A stretch of 64,000 nucleotides of DNA, from NCBI GenBank assembly GCA_036501625.1, contig DASXZY010000079.1:337541-401540 (forward strand). Direction: 5' to 3'. A program made the position numbers and the translations under genes. The DNA comes from Palsa-1400 sp036501625 (GTDB lineage Bacteria; Verrucomicrobiota; Verrucomicrobiia; Limisphaerales; Palsa-1400). Each line of letters begins with the position of its first letter. The first letter of the stretch is position 1. Positions 25,245 to 34,003 of the stretch are shown here, one piece after another. The notes beneath the pieces were generated by a model, which was not told the origin of the DNA, searched no databases, and saw nothing but the letters and a program-made list of their open reading frames with translations.

Positions 25245-28012
25245 CGCGCTTGCAGCCTATAAAATTGCCCGCCGGAAGCGGACGCCGGGATGACGGCCTG
25301 CCATTGCCCATTGGCGTAGGAAATCGCGTTGGTTGCGGCCTGCCACGGAGAATCCAGGCTGGCCGTCGTGTAAAGTGTAAAAACTCCGGCGCTGGCAGGC
25401 CACGCCAGAAGCGCGCCAGCCTGATTGCTCGAGCAGGAGAGCGAAGGCGCGGCGTTGACCGCGGAGAAACTGTTGAAAACCGCATTCGATGCCGTGTCAA
25501 GCCAAGTGGCCCGAATCCAATCGGCGGAGCATACACCGGGCGCGATGCGGGCTTCATCCAGGCTGCCGTCGAAATAATAGACGCTGTTGGTGAACCTGCC
25601 AAAATCGAGTCCCGCGTCATTGTTAAAATCCGCCACAGTGGAACCATTGCCGGCGCTGGCCCCATCGACATACAATTGGGCCGAGCCGGTTGTTTCGTTG
25701 ACAGCCGCGGCGAGCGCGTGCCAGGCGCCGGGCGTCACAACATTGGCGGCGCTGGAAATTGTCGTTCCGGTCGTGCCGTCGCCGTTTTCAAAAAGCAATC
25801 TTTGGTCGGTGGTGTTGTAAGTATTTACATAGAGGGAAAATCCGTCCGTGTTCCATCCGCCCGCTTTGCTGGCCCAAACGGTTTGGATGTTGCTCGCGCT
25901 GGGCGAAACTTTGGCCCACGCGAAGAGCGTGAAGGAGCTGCCCGCATTGACCGTTCCAGCGTGGAGATACGAGGACGTTCCGTTAAACAGGGCGCCCGAT
26001 CCGGCGATGCCCGCTGTCACGCCCGGGGCCGCGCCGGAATTGGCTGGATGGAGCGCGGCGCTGTCCGTGTAAGGCAAACCGTTTTGCTGCAAATGCCAGA
26101 CCAGCGAGTATTGCGGCTGCCAGACGGAACCGTTGGTCGTGTAAGCCGGCGGAACGGTTGCGGCTGGATTGCCCCAGTAAGCCCAGACAGACGTGTTGCT
26201 GCCGGCCAGGGTTGGCAATTGCACCCACACGCTCGAAACTCCGTTGGGATTCCATTGGTCGATCTCATGCGGCAGCACGGTCAATCCGCTGCCATCGGCA
26301 AACCGCAGGTCGCCGCCGGTGGCGGAGGCGAATTGCGAGTAAGAAAAGCCGGGCAAACCATTGCTGAATTGCACCAAGGCGGGAAAATTGGCCAGCGGCG
26401 GGCCGCTGTAGCCGGGAAAGGAAATCTTCATGCGGCGGGCGTAATTGCCTGTGGAAAGGCCGGACGTATTGAGAGGAGCGGCCGGGGACGCCCAAACCTG
26501 GGCGCTGGCGTTGCTGGCGCAGAAGGCGACGTAATAATTGGCGCTCACAGCAAGATTCGGCAGCACGGCAGTAAAAGCCGCGGAATTAAAGTTGGTATTG
26601 ACGCCAATGACCCGCGCGCTGGCCCACGCGGCGGGATTGGAGCCGCCATTTTGCAATCCCCAATAAACCGACACTGTTGCTTCGCCGCCCCCATAAACGC
26701 CCTGCGCCAGCGTGACGGAAACAGAGGCCGTGTTGTGGCTGAGCAGGCTGGCGGTGGCATTGGTCAGTGTCAAATTAACGGGCGCGGCCAGCGGGGCGTT
26801 GAGCATGGGCGAAACGAGCGCCGAAAACTGGGTGTCGGACGGCAGGCTGCCGTTGGTTTCGTAAAATTGGGCGGCAAGAAGTTTGGCATCGTTAAGATAG
26901 TATTGATGCAGGTAGTAGCACGGCGCCTTGTTGTCGTTCGGGCCGATGAGGCAATAGTTGGTTCCGCTTGGGGCGGTTTCGTTGTTATACATTTCCCAGA
27001 AAAGGATGTATTGGAGGCACTGTCCGCCATAATTCCAGCCGAGCAGCCTTTGGATGTAAGACCGGGCCTCCGGTTCTTGCGCGGCGGCCGAGTCTCCGCC
27101 CCAGCCGTATTCGCCAACCCACATGCGCTCGCCCGGGACAAGGCCGGCTTTGTTGGTGGGGATGTGGGCCTGCATGTAATTGAGCGTGGCGTAGAGGTCG
27201 GCCGTGTCCAGGTTCTGCGCGTCGTAGGATGAGTAAGACAAATAATCCAGGTTCGTCACGTAAGGCAGAACATAATTGATGACGCGCTCATTGTTGGCCG
27301 GGCCGTTGACCATGGCATCGCGCACGCGGTTGGCTTCGGCGTAATTGAAGACGTAAACATTGGAGTGAGGGGTGGCATTTTTGGCATCATCGACCGCTTT
27401 CTGCCGGTTATTGAGCCAGCCGATCATCCCGGAAATGGTGTTGGGAGATGGATTGGTCGCCCAAGCGCGCTGGTTGACGACTACGCTTAAATATCCGTCG
27501 CCCTCCCAATGCCCCAGGTAAAAGGTCTTGCCGGAATTATTGTAATTAGTCAGGAGATAGCAGGTCAGGTCATACATCTCCTTGTAATCAATGGCGCCAT
27601 GAGCCGCATTGTAGCCGCTGCCCCACCATTCATCGGAATTCCCGAACGGATACGCCCACATCACGAAATGGCGGAAGGGCATGTTCAGCACCTGCTTGTA
27701 AGACGGATCATCGCGCGCGAGCGTCATCAGGTTGGTGACATTGCCGGGAAGATTGACGCCGCTTTGTTTCGACGTGTCGCTGCCCATGTAGAACTTGATC
27801 GCGTCGCTGCCCATGTTCGTGATTGCCTCAGCCGTCTCGACCAGCAGCGTGTTGGTCGTGAACTTGTAGAGGCCGGAGAACGTTTCCGTGCCGACGCGCA
27901 CGTTGTAGGAATCCACCGCGGGGATCGAAAGCGTGCCCGCCCGAAGCCCCGCCACCGCCGCCAGCCACGCTATTAAAAGCGCGGCCAGCCTCCTGCCATT
28001 CCACAGACTCAT
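25241..28012 (-). CDS. exported protein: TIM-barrel glycoside-hydrolase-like domain + DUF2341 + LamG
   Basis: 923 aa from ATG 28012, which gives a signal peptide (SLWNGRRLAALLIAWLAAVAGLRAG); an ATG at 28066 overlapping the stop of the previous gene (ATGA) would add 18 polar residues. Residues about 25-400 look like a glycosidase-type barrel; Glu residues in WVGEYGWGG and LFWEMYNNE are candidate catalytic acids. A fibronectin-like linker (about 415-520) leads to DUF2341 (about 530-640: ARRMKISFPGYSGPPLANFPA), a LamG jelly roll (about 645-850) and a short C-terminal domain ending FYRLQAR. The DUF2341-LamG-tail part is a paralogue of the tail of the next gene. Probably acts on polysaccharide; substrate unknown. 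Confidence 0.85.
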   Translation of the reverse strand: MSLWNGRRLAALLIAWLAAVAGLRAGTLSIPAVDSYNVRVGTETFSGLYKFTTNTLLVETAEAITNMGSDAIKFYMGSDTSKQSGVNLPGNVTNLMTLARDDPSYKQVLNMPFRHFVMWAYPFGNSDEWWGSGYNAAHGAIDYKEMYDLTCYLLTNYNNSGKTFYLGHWEGDGYLSVVVNQRAWATNPSPNTISGMIGWLNNRQKAVDDAKNATPHSNVYVFNYAEANRVRDAMVNGPANNERVINYVLPYVTNLDYLSYSSYDAQNLDTADLYATLNYMQAHIPTNKAGLVPGERMWVGEYGWGGDSAAAQEPEARSYIQRLLGWNYGGQCLQYILFWEMYNNETAPSGTNYCLIGPNDNKAPCYYLHQYYLNDAKLLAAQFYETNGSLPSDTQFSALVSPMLNAPLAAPVNLTLTNATASLLSHNTASVSVTLAQGVYGGGEATVSVYWGLQNGGSNPAAWASARVIGVNTNFNSAAFTAVLPNLAVSANYYVAFCASNASAQVWASPAAPLNTSGLSTGNYARRMKISFPGYSGPPLANFPALVQFSNGLPGFSYSQFASATGGDLRFADGSGLTVLPHEIDQWNPNGVSSVWVQLPTLAGSNTSVWAYWGNPAATVPPAYTTNGSVWQPQYSLVWHLQQNGLPYTDSAALHPANSGAAPGVTAGIAGSGALFNGTSSYLHAGTVNAGSSFTLFAWAKVSPSASNIQTVWASKAGGWNTDGFSLYVNTYNTTDQRLLFENGDGTTGTTISSAANVVTPGAWHALAAAVNETTGSAQLYVDGASAGNGSTVADFNNDAGLDFGRFTNSVYYFDGSLDEARIAPGVCSADWIRATWLDTASNAVFNSFSAVNAAPSLSCSSNQAGALLAWPASAGVFTLYTTASLDSPWQAATNAISYANGQWQAVIPASASGGQFYRLQAR

Positions 28013-28062
28013 CAGCCCCAACTTACAATCGCCCTTCCCATCCGTCCAGTTGGGCGGCCGGG

Positions 28063-31000
28063 TCATTGGCCCTGCAACCGGAAGAAGTGGCTGCCGGCGG
28101 CCGGCTGCACAATCTGCTCAAACACGCCGTTGGTCTCAACCGGCGGCGGTGTCGTCACGGCGGTCCAACTCGCCGGGGCGGCCAGGTTGGTCGTTGTTTC
28201 TAAGGTGAACGTTCCGTCATTGGCCGGCCATGTCAGGATATAACCGTTAGTTGAAGCAACAATGGAGAGCATCGGCGCCAGGTTCACCGCCGAATAGCTC
28301 ACGAATGAACTCTGTGAGATGTTCAAGTAAGTGGTCGTAATCCAATTGGGCGAGGCGATGCCGGATTGGATTCGCGCTTCGTCCAGCGAGCCGTCCCAAT
28401 AGAACACAGGATTGAGGAACGCGCCAAGGTTAAGCTGATTGGTCAGGCCCAAGGACGAAATCGCGGCGCCGGAACCATTGGGAACGGCATCGAGATAATT
28501 CGTGGCCCGGCCCGCGTCCAAGTCCCAAGTCGCAACCATGAAGTGCCATTGGCCGGTTGTGACAGGATTCGATCCTGTCGGGTCGGAGCCGCCGCCAGCG
28601 CCGTTGCCGCTGTCAAAATGGGTGACGCGGTCGGCAGTTTGGTAACTGTCCACAAACCACGAGAAACCATTCGCGCCATATCCGCCAATCTGGTTGGCCC
28701 AGACCGTTTTGATGTCGGAGGCGGCCGGATCGAGATTGACCCAGGCATACGTCGTGAACTGATTGCTCAGCGTGACCGCGCCTGGCGTCAGGTAATCCGA
28801 AGTTCCATCGAACAGCCCGCCGTGGCCCACGATGCCCGGGGCCGGCGTGGGCGCGACGCCGTTGGTCGCCGGATATTGCCCGGTGCTGTCGGCGAAGGGC
28901 AGCGCGCTTTCCTTCAAGTGGTAAACAATCTCGTAATCCGCATCCAGCCAGACATTGGTGGCGGACGGAGGAACGTCAGTCGGATTTGAATTGCCCCAGT
29001 AAGCCCAGATGTTGGAGCCGTTCAGGAGCGGAATCTGCACCCAGATGGTCGATGTGCCACCGTCGTTCCATTCGTCGATATCGAACGGCAGCATGGCCGT
29101 GCCGGTCGCGTCTGTGAAACGCAAGTCAGCGCCGTTGCTTTGGAATTGGCTGAATTCCAACCCAGGCGCATTGGTTGAATTCAACGTGATCAATGCCGGG
29201 AAGTTCGTCAAAGGCTGGCCCGTAAAACCGGGGAACGAGATTTTGACGCGATTGGCGTAATTGGCCGGATTCAACGAAGGCGGGGCCAGGCCGATGATGG
29301 TGGCCGTGCTGCTCATCGCGGGGATGCCCCCGGCTTGCGACGCCGTGAAGGCATTGGTCACCGTGACATAGTAAGTATTCGTTCCCGGCAATGCGGTGAA
29401 GGAATAAGTCGAATTCGTCGCACCGGCAACTTTGGCGCCGTCTTGGAACCATTGATAGGAAAACGGCTGGCTGCCAGACACCACCACCGTATAAGAAACG
29501 GAATCGACGCCGGAGTACAACGTCAGTGTTTGATTCAACGGCGAGATGTCCTGCGTAATGGTCGGAGGACCGAGAACGACCTGCAACGAGGCAAAGCCCG
29601 TGGAACTGCCGTAAGCGTTGCTCACGACAAATGTGTACTGGCCCTCCTCGCTCACCTGAACGTTGGCCAAGGTAAGCGTGGCATTGGTGGAAATGAGCGT
29701 ATTGTTCGGATTGAACCATTGATAGCTGAACGGCGCGGAACCCGCAGCTGATCCGACAAACGACACCGTCGCGCCGACGTTTGTGGTTACGTTGTTGGGC
29801 GAGATTTGAGCGATGGTGGCGGGCACGCCGGAAGCGTTATAATGAGCCTGCACCTGCGCCGCGGATAAAGCGTAGTTGTAGATCGCCACTTCATCGATGC
29901 TGCCAATGAACTGATTGTCGTACTGCGTCCCCTGCCCTTCCTGGCGGGAGCCGATGGCCAGCGACTGCGTCGAGGTGACGACTCCGCTCTTGGCCGGGAT
30001 GTTGCCGGTGGCGGCGTTGGTGCCATCTATATAGAGATAAACATGCCCGCTGGCCTCATCGCAAACGGCCACGACATGGTGGTACACGCTGCCAGCCGTC
30101 GGCGGAACGGAGCTTACCGCGGCTTCAGCCGTGCCGCCCGCGTCGCGGACATAGAAACGAATATCATGTGCCGGATCATTGCCGCCGCATTCCAAGGCGA
30201 ATTCCTCGCCGCCATTGCCGTAACCGAGCGAAATAATCCCGGCATCGGTTTTGACGTTAAATGCGAGAAGCCAGCATTCCAGTGAAAACTCCGCGTTGAC
30301 ATTCGTTGGCGCCGCGAAATTGACATTCGTCGGCACCGATCCCACGTAGGAATTATTGGTGGTGGCGATGCCGAATCCGGGGGCGTTGCCTTCCGTTGGG
30401 TCGCTGACGGGATTATATGGCGCGGAAAAGTCCAGAATGGTGTTGGTGTAGATGCCATTATAGCCGCCCACGTAATCAAAAGCGGTCGTGCCGCTGCTTT
30501 CATCCAGCCGGTAAAACGCCATCGGATGATCGGCGAGAACCGCGGCGGGATACGGAGCCGTTGGGTCAGGCAGAACGGTCAAGGTGAAAGGCCCGCCCGT
30601 AATCGAGCCGTCCGAGTTCTGCGCCGTGACGGTATAAGTGGCGCCGCTTGTGGCATTCCCCACCGTGTAGCTGCTGTTGGTGGCCCCCGGAATGGCGACA
30701 TTGTTGGAGAGCCACTGATAGAGGATCGGCGAGGCGCCCGTCGTGGCGACAAACAGAGTCGGGCTGGAGCCGGCAAACACGTCGATCGCGCTCTGCGAAC
30801 CATTCAGAATCGCAGGCGCGCCGTAAATGAAAACCGATGCCACCGTGCTGGTGACGCCTCCGTAAGGGCTGGCCGCGACCAGATAATAGTTGCCGATGTC
30901 ATTGGTCGTTGCACTGGGGAAGACCAAGTTCTCATTCGTTTGCCCCGCGACAGCCACGTTGTTGGAGTACCATTGGAAGGAGATCGGCTGCGAGCCGCTG

Positions 31001-32790
31001 ACGAAAGCGGTTACGGTCACGTTGCTGGTCACGCTGTTGGTCGCGCCCACCGGCTCGGTCACGATGGACGGAGGCACGCCCGCCGCGTTGAACATGGATT
31101 GGACTTGGGCCGTGCTCAAATTTGTGTTCCAAAACGCCACTTGCGCGATCTGGCCATCAAACGTGCGGACGGTGCTGGCCGTGTTGTAGCTGGCGAAGGT
31201 AAATTGCGAGTCGCCGCCGAGGATCAAGTCGGCGCTGCTCCCGGCAATATTAATTCCGGCAGCGACGCTGTTGGTCCTGAGAGGAACGCCATCCAAATAC
31301 AGTATCGCGTTAGTTCCGTCCGACACGCCGGCGGTCATGTGCCATCTGCCGTCGTTTCCAATCGCGTGATTGGTTACCATGTCCACCGCGTTGGAGAACT
31401 GAACTTCGGTCGGGCCGGGATTGAAGCGATTTTCGCCCGCAGTGTTTCCAAGGGCTAAGCGGTAGGAGTTATTTCCGTGGCCGACAATATTCACATACCG
31501 CGACGGCGCATCCGCCGGATTGCCCTGGAACCAGCTTACCACGGTCATCGGGACGATGCCGGTCGGATTCAAGGCTGCGGGAAGATTGCTGCTGCCGACA
31601 TCGACGCCCCCGAACCATCCGTTCAGCGCGAGAGCCGGGCTGGAGCCGAAACCAACAAAAGACGGCCCCGCCACGCCGGGAGTCGTGCCAGGCTGATAGA
31701 CGCCGTCGGCGCTCGCGCCAAGAGTTCCATAATTGGTCGCCACTGGGAACGTATTGGTCGGATAGCCCGCGTTGGCGGCGGAAAGCGCATCGTTAAATTG
31801 ATAATACAAAACTGGATTGTCGCTCAAAACCGCGCTGGTGTAACCGGAGGTAAACCCGGCGTTGAAATGGCTGTCGATGCTGCTCTGCGGCAGGACTTCA
31901 TTGTAAATGGCGACCTCATCGATGACGCCGTTCATGTTGATGCCGCCTTCGCCAGATTGCGCGGTGATTTCAGGCCCAGTGCCAATGACCAGCGGTGTGT
32001 TCAAGTCGGGCGCGAAGGTGACGCCGGCGGCATTAGCCGGAACCGTCTTGCTCTTCACATTGACATCGTTGATCCACATCGTTTCGGTCGAGCCGTCAAA
32101 CGTGCAGACAAGGTGGTTCCACGCGCCGATCTTCGGGCCTGTCCCGCCAGTCGGGCTGTCGAGTTCGTTGGCCTTGGATGTGCCATTGGTCGCGAAGCAG
32201 TCGAAAAGGAAGAAGCTGTTAAACTGGCCCACCACGACGCCCGCGTAGCCCGTGCCGGTGCCGCCATAATACGGATTGTTGGTATTCGGCCCGCCGTAAT
32301 TCACCGTCGCACCGCCTTCGGCCACGATGCCAAAAACACCGCTGGAGGTGGCATTGGGCAGCACCCACGCCTCAATCGTGAAAGGTGGCTTAAGCGTAAT
32401 ATTGGTGTTCGCCATGCCTGCGAGAACGCGCGGCACGAGGACGTATTGGCCGTTATTGGCGCCATTGGGTTTGCAATAAAGAGCCTGGTCGGCCCCGCCT
32501 GCCACGCCGTTGGAACGCGCAATGTTATTGGTGATATACCAGGTATTTCCATTAGGTTGATACCAGGCGCCGTAATAACCATTTCCCGCCGCGCCGGCCG
32601 ATCCGGCGTTGGCAGCCGCCAAGCTGGAACTGAAAGGCGCGGGCGGCTGGACGGTTTCGTTCAACGGCCAGTAACCGGCGGGGCTAAGATTAGTCACCGC
32701 TTCAAAATAAGCGGACTGGGCATGCAGGGATGGCCCTGTCATGAAAGCCGCGGCCATCGCGACGACACTGATCAATGATATTTTTCGCAT
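28063..32790 (-). CDS. 1575-aa exported LamG / Ig-like / DUF2341 protein
   Basis: Signal peptide (MRKISLISVVAMAAAFMTGPSLHAQ). Domain order: LamG (about 28-310, YWPLNE), LamG (about 315-580, YYQFND), two Ig-like domains (about 585-745, each with FQWYSNN / YQWLSNN), LamG (about 750-985, FYRLDE), two Ig-like domains (about 985-1165, YQWFNPNN / YQWFQDG), DUF2341 (about 1180-1290), LamG (about 1295-1500), and a C-terminal beta domain ending FFRLQGQ. No enzyme motif is seen, so it is probably a polysaccharide-binding or adhesive surface protein. The stop overlaps the first possible ATG of the 25241 gene, so the two genes are likely one transcript. Both end in F-(Y/F)-R-L-Q. Confidence 0.88.
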   Translation of the reverse strand: MRKISLISVVAMAAAFMTGPSLHAQSAYFEAVTNLSPAGYWPLNETVQPPAPFSSSLAAANAGSAGAAGNGYYGAWYQPNGNTWYITNNIARSNGVAGGADQALYCKPNGANNGQYVLVPRVLAGMANTNITLKPPFTIEAWVLPNATSSGVFGIVAEGGATVNYGGPNTNNPYYGGTGTGYAGVVVGQFNSFFLFDCFATNGTSKANELDSPTGGTGPKIGAWNHLVCTFDGSTETMWINDVNVKSKTVPANAAGVTFAPDLNTPLVIGTGPEITAQSGEGGINMNGVIDEVAIYNEVLPQSSIDSHFNAGFTSGYTSAVLSDNPVLYYQFNDALSAANAGYPTNTFPVATNYGTLGASADGVYQPGTTPGVAGPSFVGFGSSPALALNGWFGGVDVGSSNLPAALNPTGIVPMTVVSWFQGNPADAPSRYVNIVGHGNNSYRLALGNTAGENRFNPGPTEVQFSNAVDMVTNHAIGNDGRWHMTAGVSDGTNAILYLDGVPLRTNSVAAGINIAGSSADLILGGDSQFTFASYNTASTVRTFDGQIAQVAFWNTNLSTAQVQSMFNAAGVPPSIVTEPVGATNSVTSNVTVTAFVSGSQPISFQWYSNNVAVAGQTNENLVFPSATTNDIGNYYLVAASPYGGVTSTVASVFIYGAPAILNGSQSAIDVFAGSSPTLFVATTGASPILYQWLSNNVAIPGATNSSYTVGNATSGATYTVTAQNSDGSITGGPFTLTVLPDPTAPYPAAVLADHPMAFYRLDESSGTTAFDYVGGYNGIYTNTILDFSAPYNPVSDPTEGNAPGFGIATTNNSYVGSVPTNVNFAAPTNVNAEFSLECWLLAFNVKTDAGIISLGYGNGGEEFALECGGNDPAHDIRFYVRDAGGTAEAAVSSVPPTAGSVYHHVVAVCDEASGHVYLYIDGTNAATGNIPAKSGVVTSTQSLAIGSRQEGQGTQYDNQFIGSIDEVAIYNYALSAAQVQAHYNASGVPATIAQISPNNVTTNVGATVSFVGSAAGSAPFSYQWFNPNNTLISTNATLTLANVQVSEEGQYTFVVSNAYGSSTGFASLQVVLGPPTITQDISPLNQTLTLYSGVDSVSYTVVVSGSQPFSYQWFQDGAKVAGATNSTYSFTALPGTNTYYVTVTNAFTASQAGGIPAMSSTATIIGLAPPSLNPANYANRVKISFPGFTGQPLTNFPALITLNSTNAPGLEFSQFQSNGADLRFTDATGTAMLPFDIDEWNDGGTSTIWVQIPLLNGSNIWAYWGNSNPTDVPPSATNVWLDADYEIVYHLKESALPFADSTGQYPATNGVAPTPAPGIVGHGGLFDGTSDYLTPGAVTLSNQFTTYAWVNLDPAASDIKTVWANQIGGYGANGFSWFVDSYQTADRVTHFDSGNGAGGGSDPTGSNPVTTGQWHFMVATWDLDAGRATNYLDAVPNGSGAAISSLGLTNQLNLGAFLNPVFYWDGSLDEARIQSGIASPNWITTTYLNISQSSFVSYSAVNLAPMLSIVASTNGYILTWPANDGTFTLETTTNLAAPASWTAVTTPPPVETNGVFEQIVQPAAGSHFFRLQGQ

Positions 32791-32945
32791 AAATAGAATA
32801 TTCTTGAATTAAGGCTATGCCCTGCTGCGCTTCCTGCCGGACGATAACGCGCCAACTTTCCTTGCTTGCATGTTGCTCTAAAATGACTTTTCGCGCGCCC
32901 GGTTGCCTTTCCGCGCTTTATGGGGCCTAATCTCCCCCTTTTAAA

Positions 32946-32978
32946 GAAAACCGTCTATCGTATGTTTATATGGTTTTC
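32946..32978 (-). terminator. possible hairpin terminator of the response regulator gene
   Basis: GAAAACCRT-type stem of nine base pairs (one wobble) with a 15-base loop begins at the stop codon of the regulator gene and, on the minus strand, is followed by TTTAAAA. The short T-run makes it a weak rho-independent terminator; it also separates the regulator from the downstream LamG gene, whose promoter must lie at about 32800-32940. Confidence 0.35.
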
Positions 32979-33624
32979 AGGGATGCAAATACTTGACAAC
33001 GGCTTCGGTGCGGGAGTGGACGTGCAGCTTTTCGTAGATATTGCGAATGTGGCTGTGCAGCGTGCCTTCGCTGATGCCGAGGTTCCCGACAATTTCCTTG
33101 TATCGAAATCCTTTGGATAATTGGTCCAGCACGTCCTTTTCCCGCGCGGTCAATTTCCCGACTTCGGACGCCGCCTCGGCCGGCTGTTGGAAATGCCGCA
33201 CGACCAGGCGCGCGATCTGGGGGGTCATCGGCGAGCCGCCCCTATGGGCCTCCCGGATGGCCTCCATAAGCCGGGACGTGCTGGTGCGCTTGAGCAAATA
33301 TCCGCTCGCTCCGGCCACCAGGGACTTGAACAGGCGGTTGCTGTCCTCATAGACGGTCAGCATGACGAACTGGGTCTCGGTCATGCGGGGCTTCAATCGC
33401 CGGACACATTCCACGCCATCCATTCCCGGCAGATTGATGTCCATCAAAACGACGTCGGGCTTATGCCGCGGCAACTCCGCCAGCGCCGACTCGGCGTCCG
33501 CGCAGGCGGCCGCGAGCCGGTAACCAGCGCGGCTGCTGATGCGGTAAGCGAGATTGGCGCGAATTTCGTCATCATCCTCGACCAGAGCCACTTGGATCTG
33601 GCCATCTTCCGCGTTTTTGCTCAC
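32977..33624 (-). CDS. response regulator, NarL/FixJ family
   Basis: 215 aa. Receiver domain (about 11-128) with acidic pair VEDDDE, phospho-acceptor Asp in VVLMDINLPGMDG, switch Thr in MLTVY and Lys in GYLLKRT. The LuxR-type helix-turn-helix (about 148-210) has LTAREKDVLDQLSKGFRYKEIV and GTLHSHIRNIYEKL. This is the class that partners HisKA_3 kinases such as the one at 21189. It lies just upstream of the two giant exported genes on the same strand, so it probably controls them. Two short palindromes lie 37 and 83 bases before its start. Confidence 0.94.
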   Translation of the reverse strand: MSKNAEDGQIQVALVEDDDEIRANLAYRISSRAGYRLAAACADAESALAELPRHKPDVVLMDINLPGMDGVECVRRLKPRMTETQFVMLTVYEDSNRLFKSLVAGASGYLLKRTSTSRLMEAIREAHRGGSPMTPQIARLVVRHFQQPAEAASEVGKLTAREKDVLDQLSKGFRYKEIVGNLGISEGTLHSHIRNIYEKLHVHSRTEAVVKYLHP

Positions 33625-33660
33625 GCGGGCATTTTAACCCTTCGCCCATTGCCAACCAAT

Positions 33661-33674
33661 CATATAAGTATATG
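33661..33674. promoter_or_regulatory. perfect palindrome, possible operator
   Basis: CATATA-AG-TATATG is perfectly symmetrical and lies 37 bases upstream of the NarL-type regulator start. NarL-family proteins bind short AT-rich inverted repeats, so autoregulation is possible; this is inference. Confidence 0.35.
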
Positions 33675-33706
33675 AGCGGGGCGGCCCTGAATTTTGTCTA
33701 TTGCAT

Positions 33707-33724
33707 TACCATGAAAACATGGTA
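33707..33724. promoter_or_regulatory. perfect inverted repeat, possible operator
   Basis: TACCATG-AAAA-CATGGTA, seven perfect base pairs with a 4-base spacer, 83 bases upstream of the regulator start and 280 bases upstream of the efflux operon. It could be a binding site or a small hairpin. Confidence 0.35.
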
Positions 33725-33812
33725 TGATTGGGTCATATCGCGCTTCGGCGCCTGTTCTTTCGGGGTTTTTGGAGAATTTTTAAAAAAACTTTTAACAAAA
33801 ACAAACCCAAGC

Positions 33813-33862
33813 CAAGGCAAATCAAGGAAAAACAAGGCTGAACAAGGCAAATCACGGCATTT
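33813..33862. repeat. five tandem 10-bp units (CAAGGnnnnn)
   Basis: CAAGG occurs at 33813, 33823, 33833 and 33843, and CACGG at 33853, with exactly 10 bases from unit to unit; the five bases in between are A-rich (CAAAT, AAAAA, CTGAA, CAAAT, CATTT). One helical turn per unit places every CAAGG on the same DNA face. Confidence 0.75.
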
Positions 33863-34003
33863 TTGATGAAAACGGCTGCCGCTTTCGGGCGTTCTTTCGC
33901 GCCCGGGCCGCGCCAGCCAAAGAAAAACTTCCTTGAAAACAAAGGGTTCAGCCCTAGACTCTTACAACTGGGTTCATCCGGGTTTGCAGTTTGCAGTTAG
34001 TTT

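Larger units (their letters stand above)
33625..34003. other. 379-base intergenic region with palindromes and a 10-bp periodic array
   Basis: It lies between the divergent regulator (33624) and RND permease (34004). It holds two perfect palindromes (33661-33674, 33707-33724), AT-rich tracts (33778-33800), a five-unit decameric array (33813-33862), and a TTTGCAG direct repeat at about 33984-33998. Short frames on either strand (33672-33866 +, 33733-33942 -) overlap this repetitive sequence and are not gene-like. Confidence 0.6.

Noticed and set aside
25235..27232. Long + strand open frame (665 codons) opposite the glycosidase-like gene
   Set aside because: It is the antisense of a gene with clear signal peptide, DUF2341 and LamG domains; the translation is Gly/Arg-rich with no family pattern, as expected for an antisense frame of GC-rich DNA.
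31477..32778. Long + strand open frame (433 codons) opposite the 1575-aa LamG protein
   Set aside because: Antisense shadow; the minus strand has recognisable LamG and Ig-like domains throughout this interval.
33672..33942. Short frames on both strands in the regulator/efflux intergenic region
   Set aside because: Their composition comes from the A-rich tract and the decameric array; there is no ribosome site and no domain.
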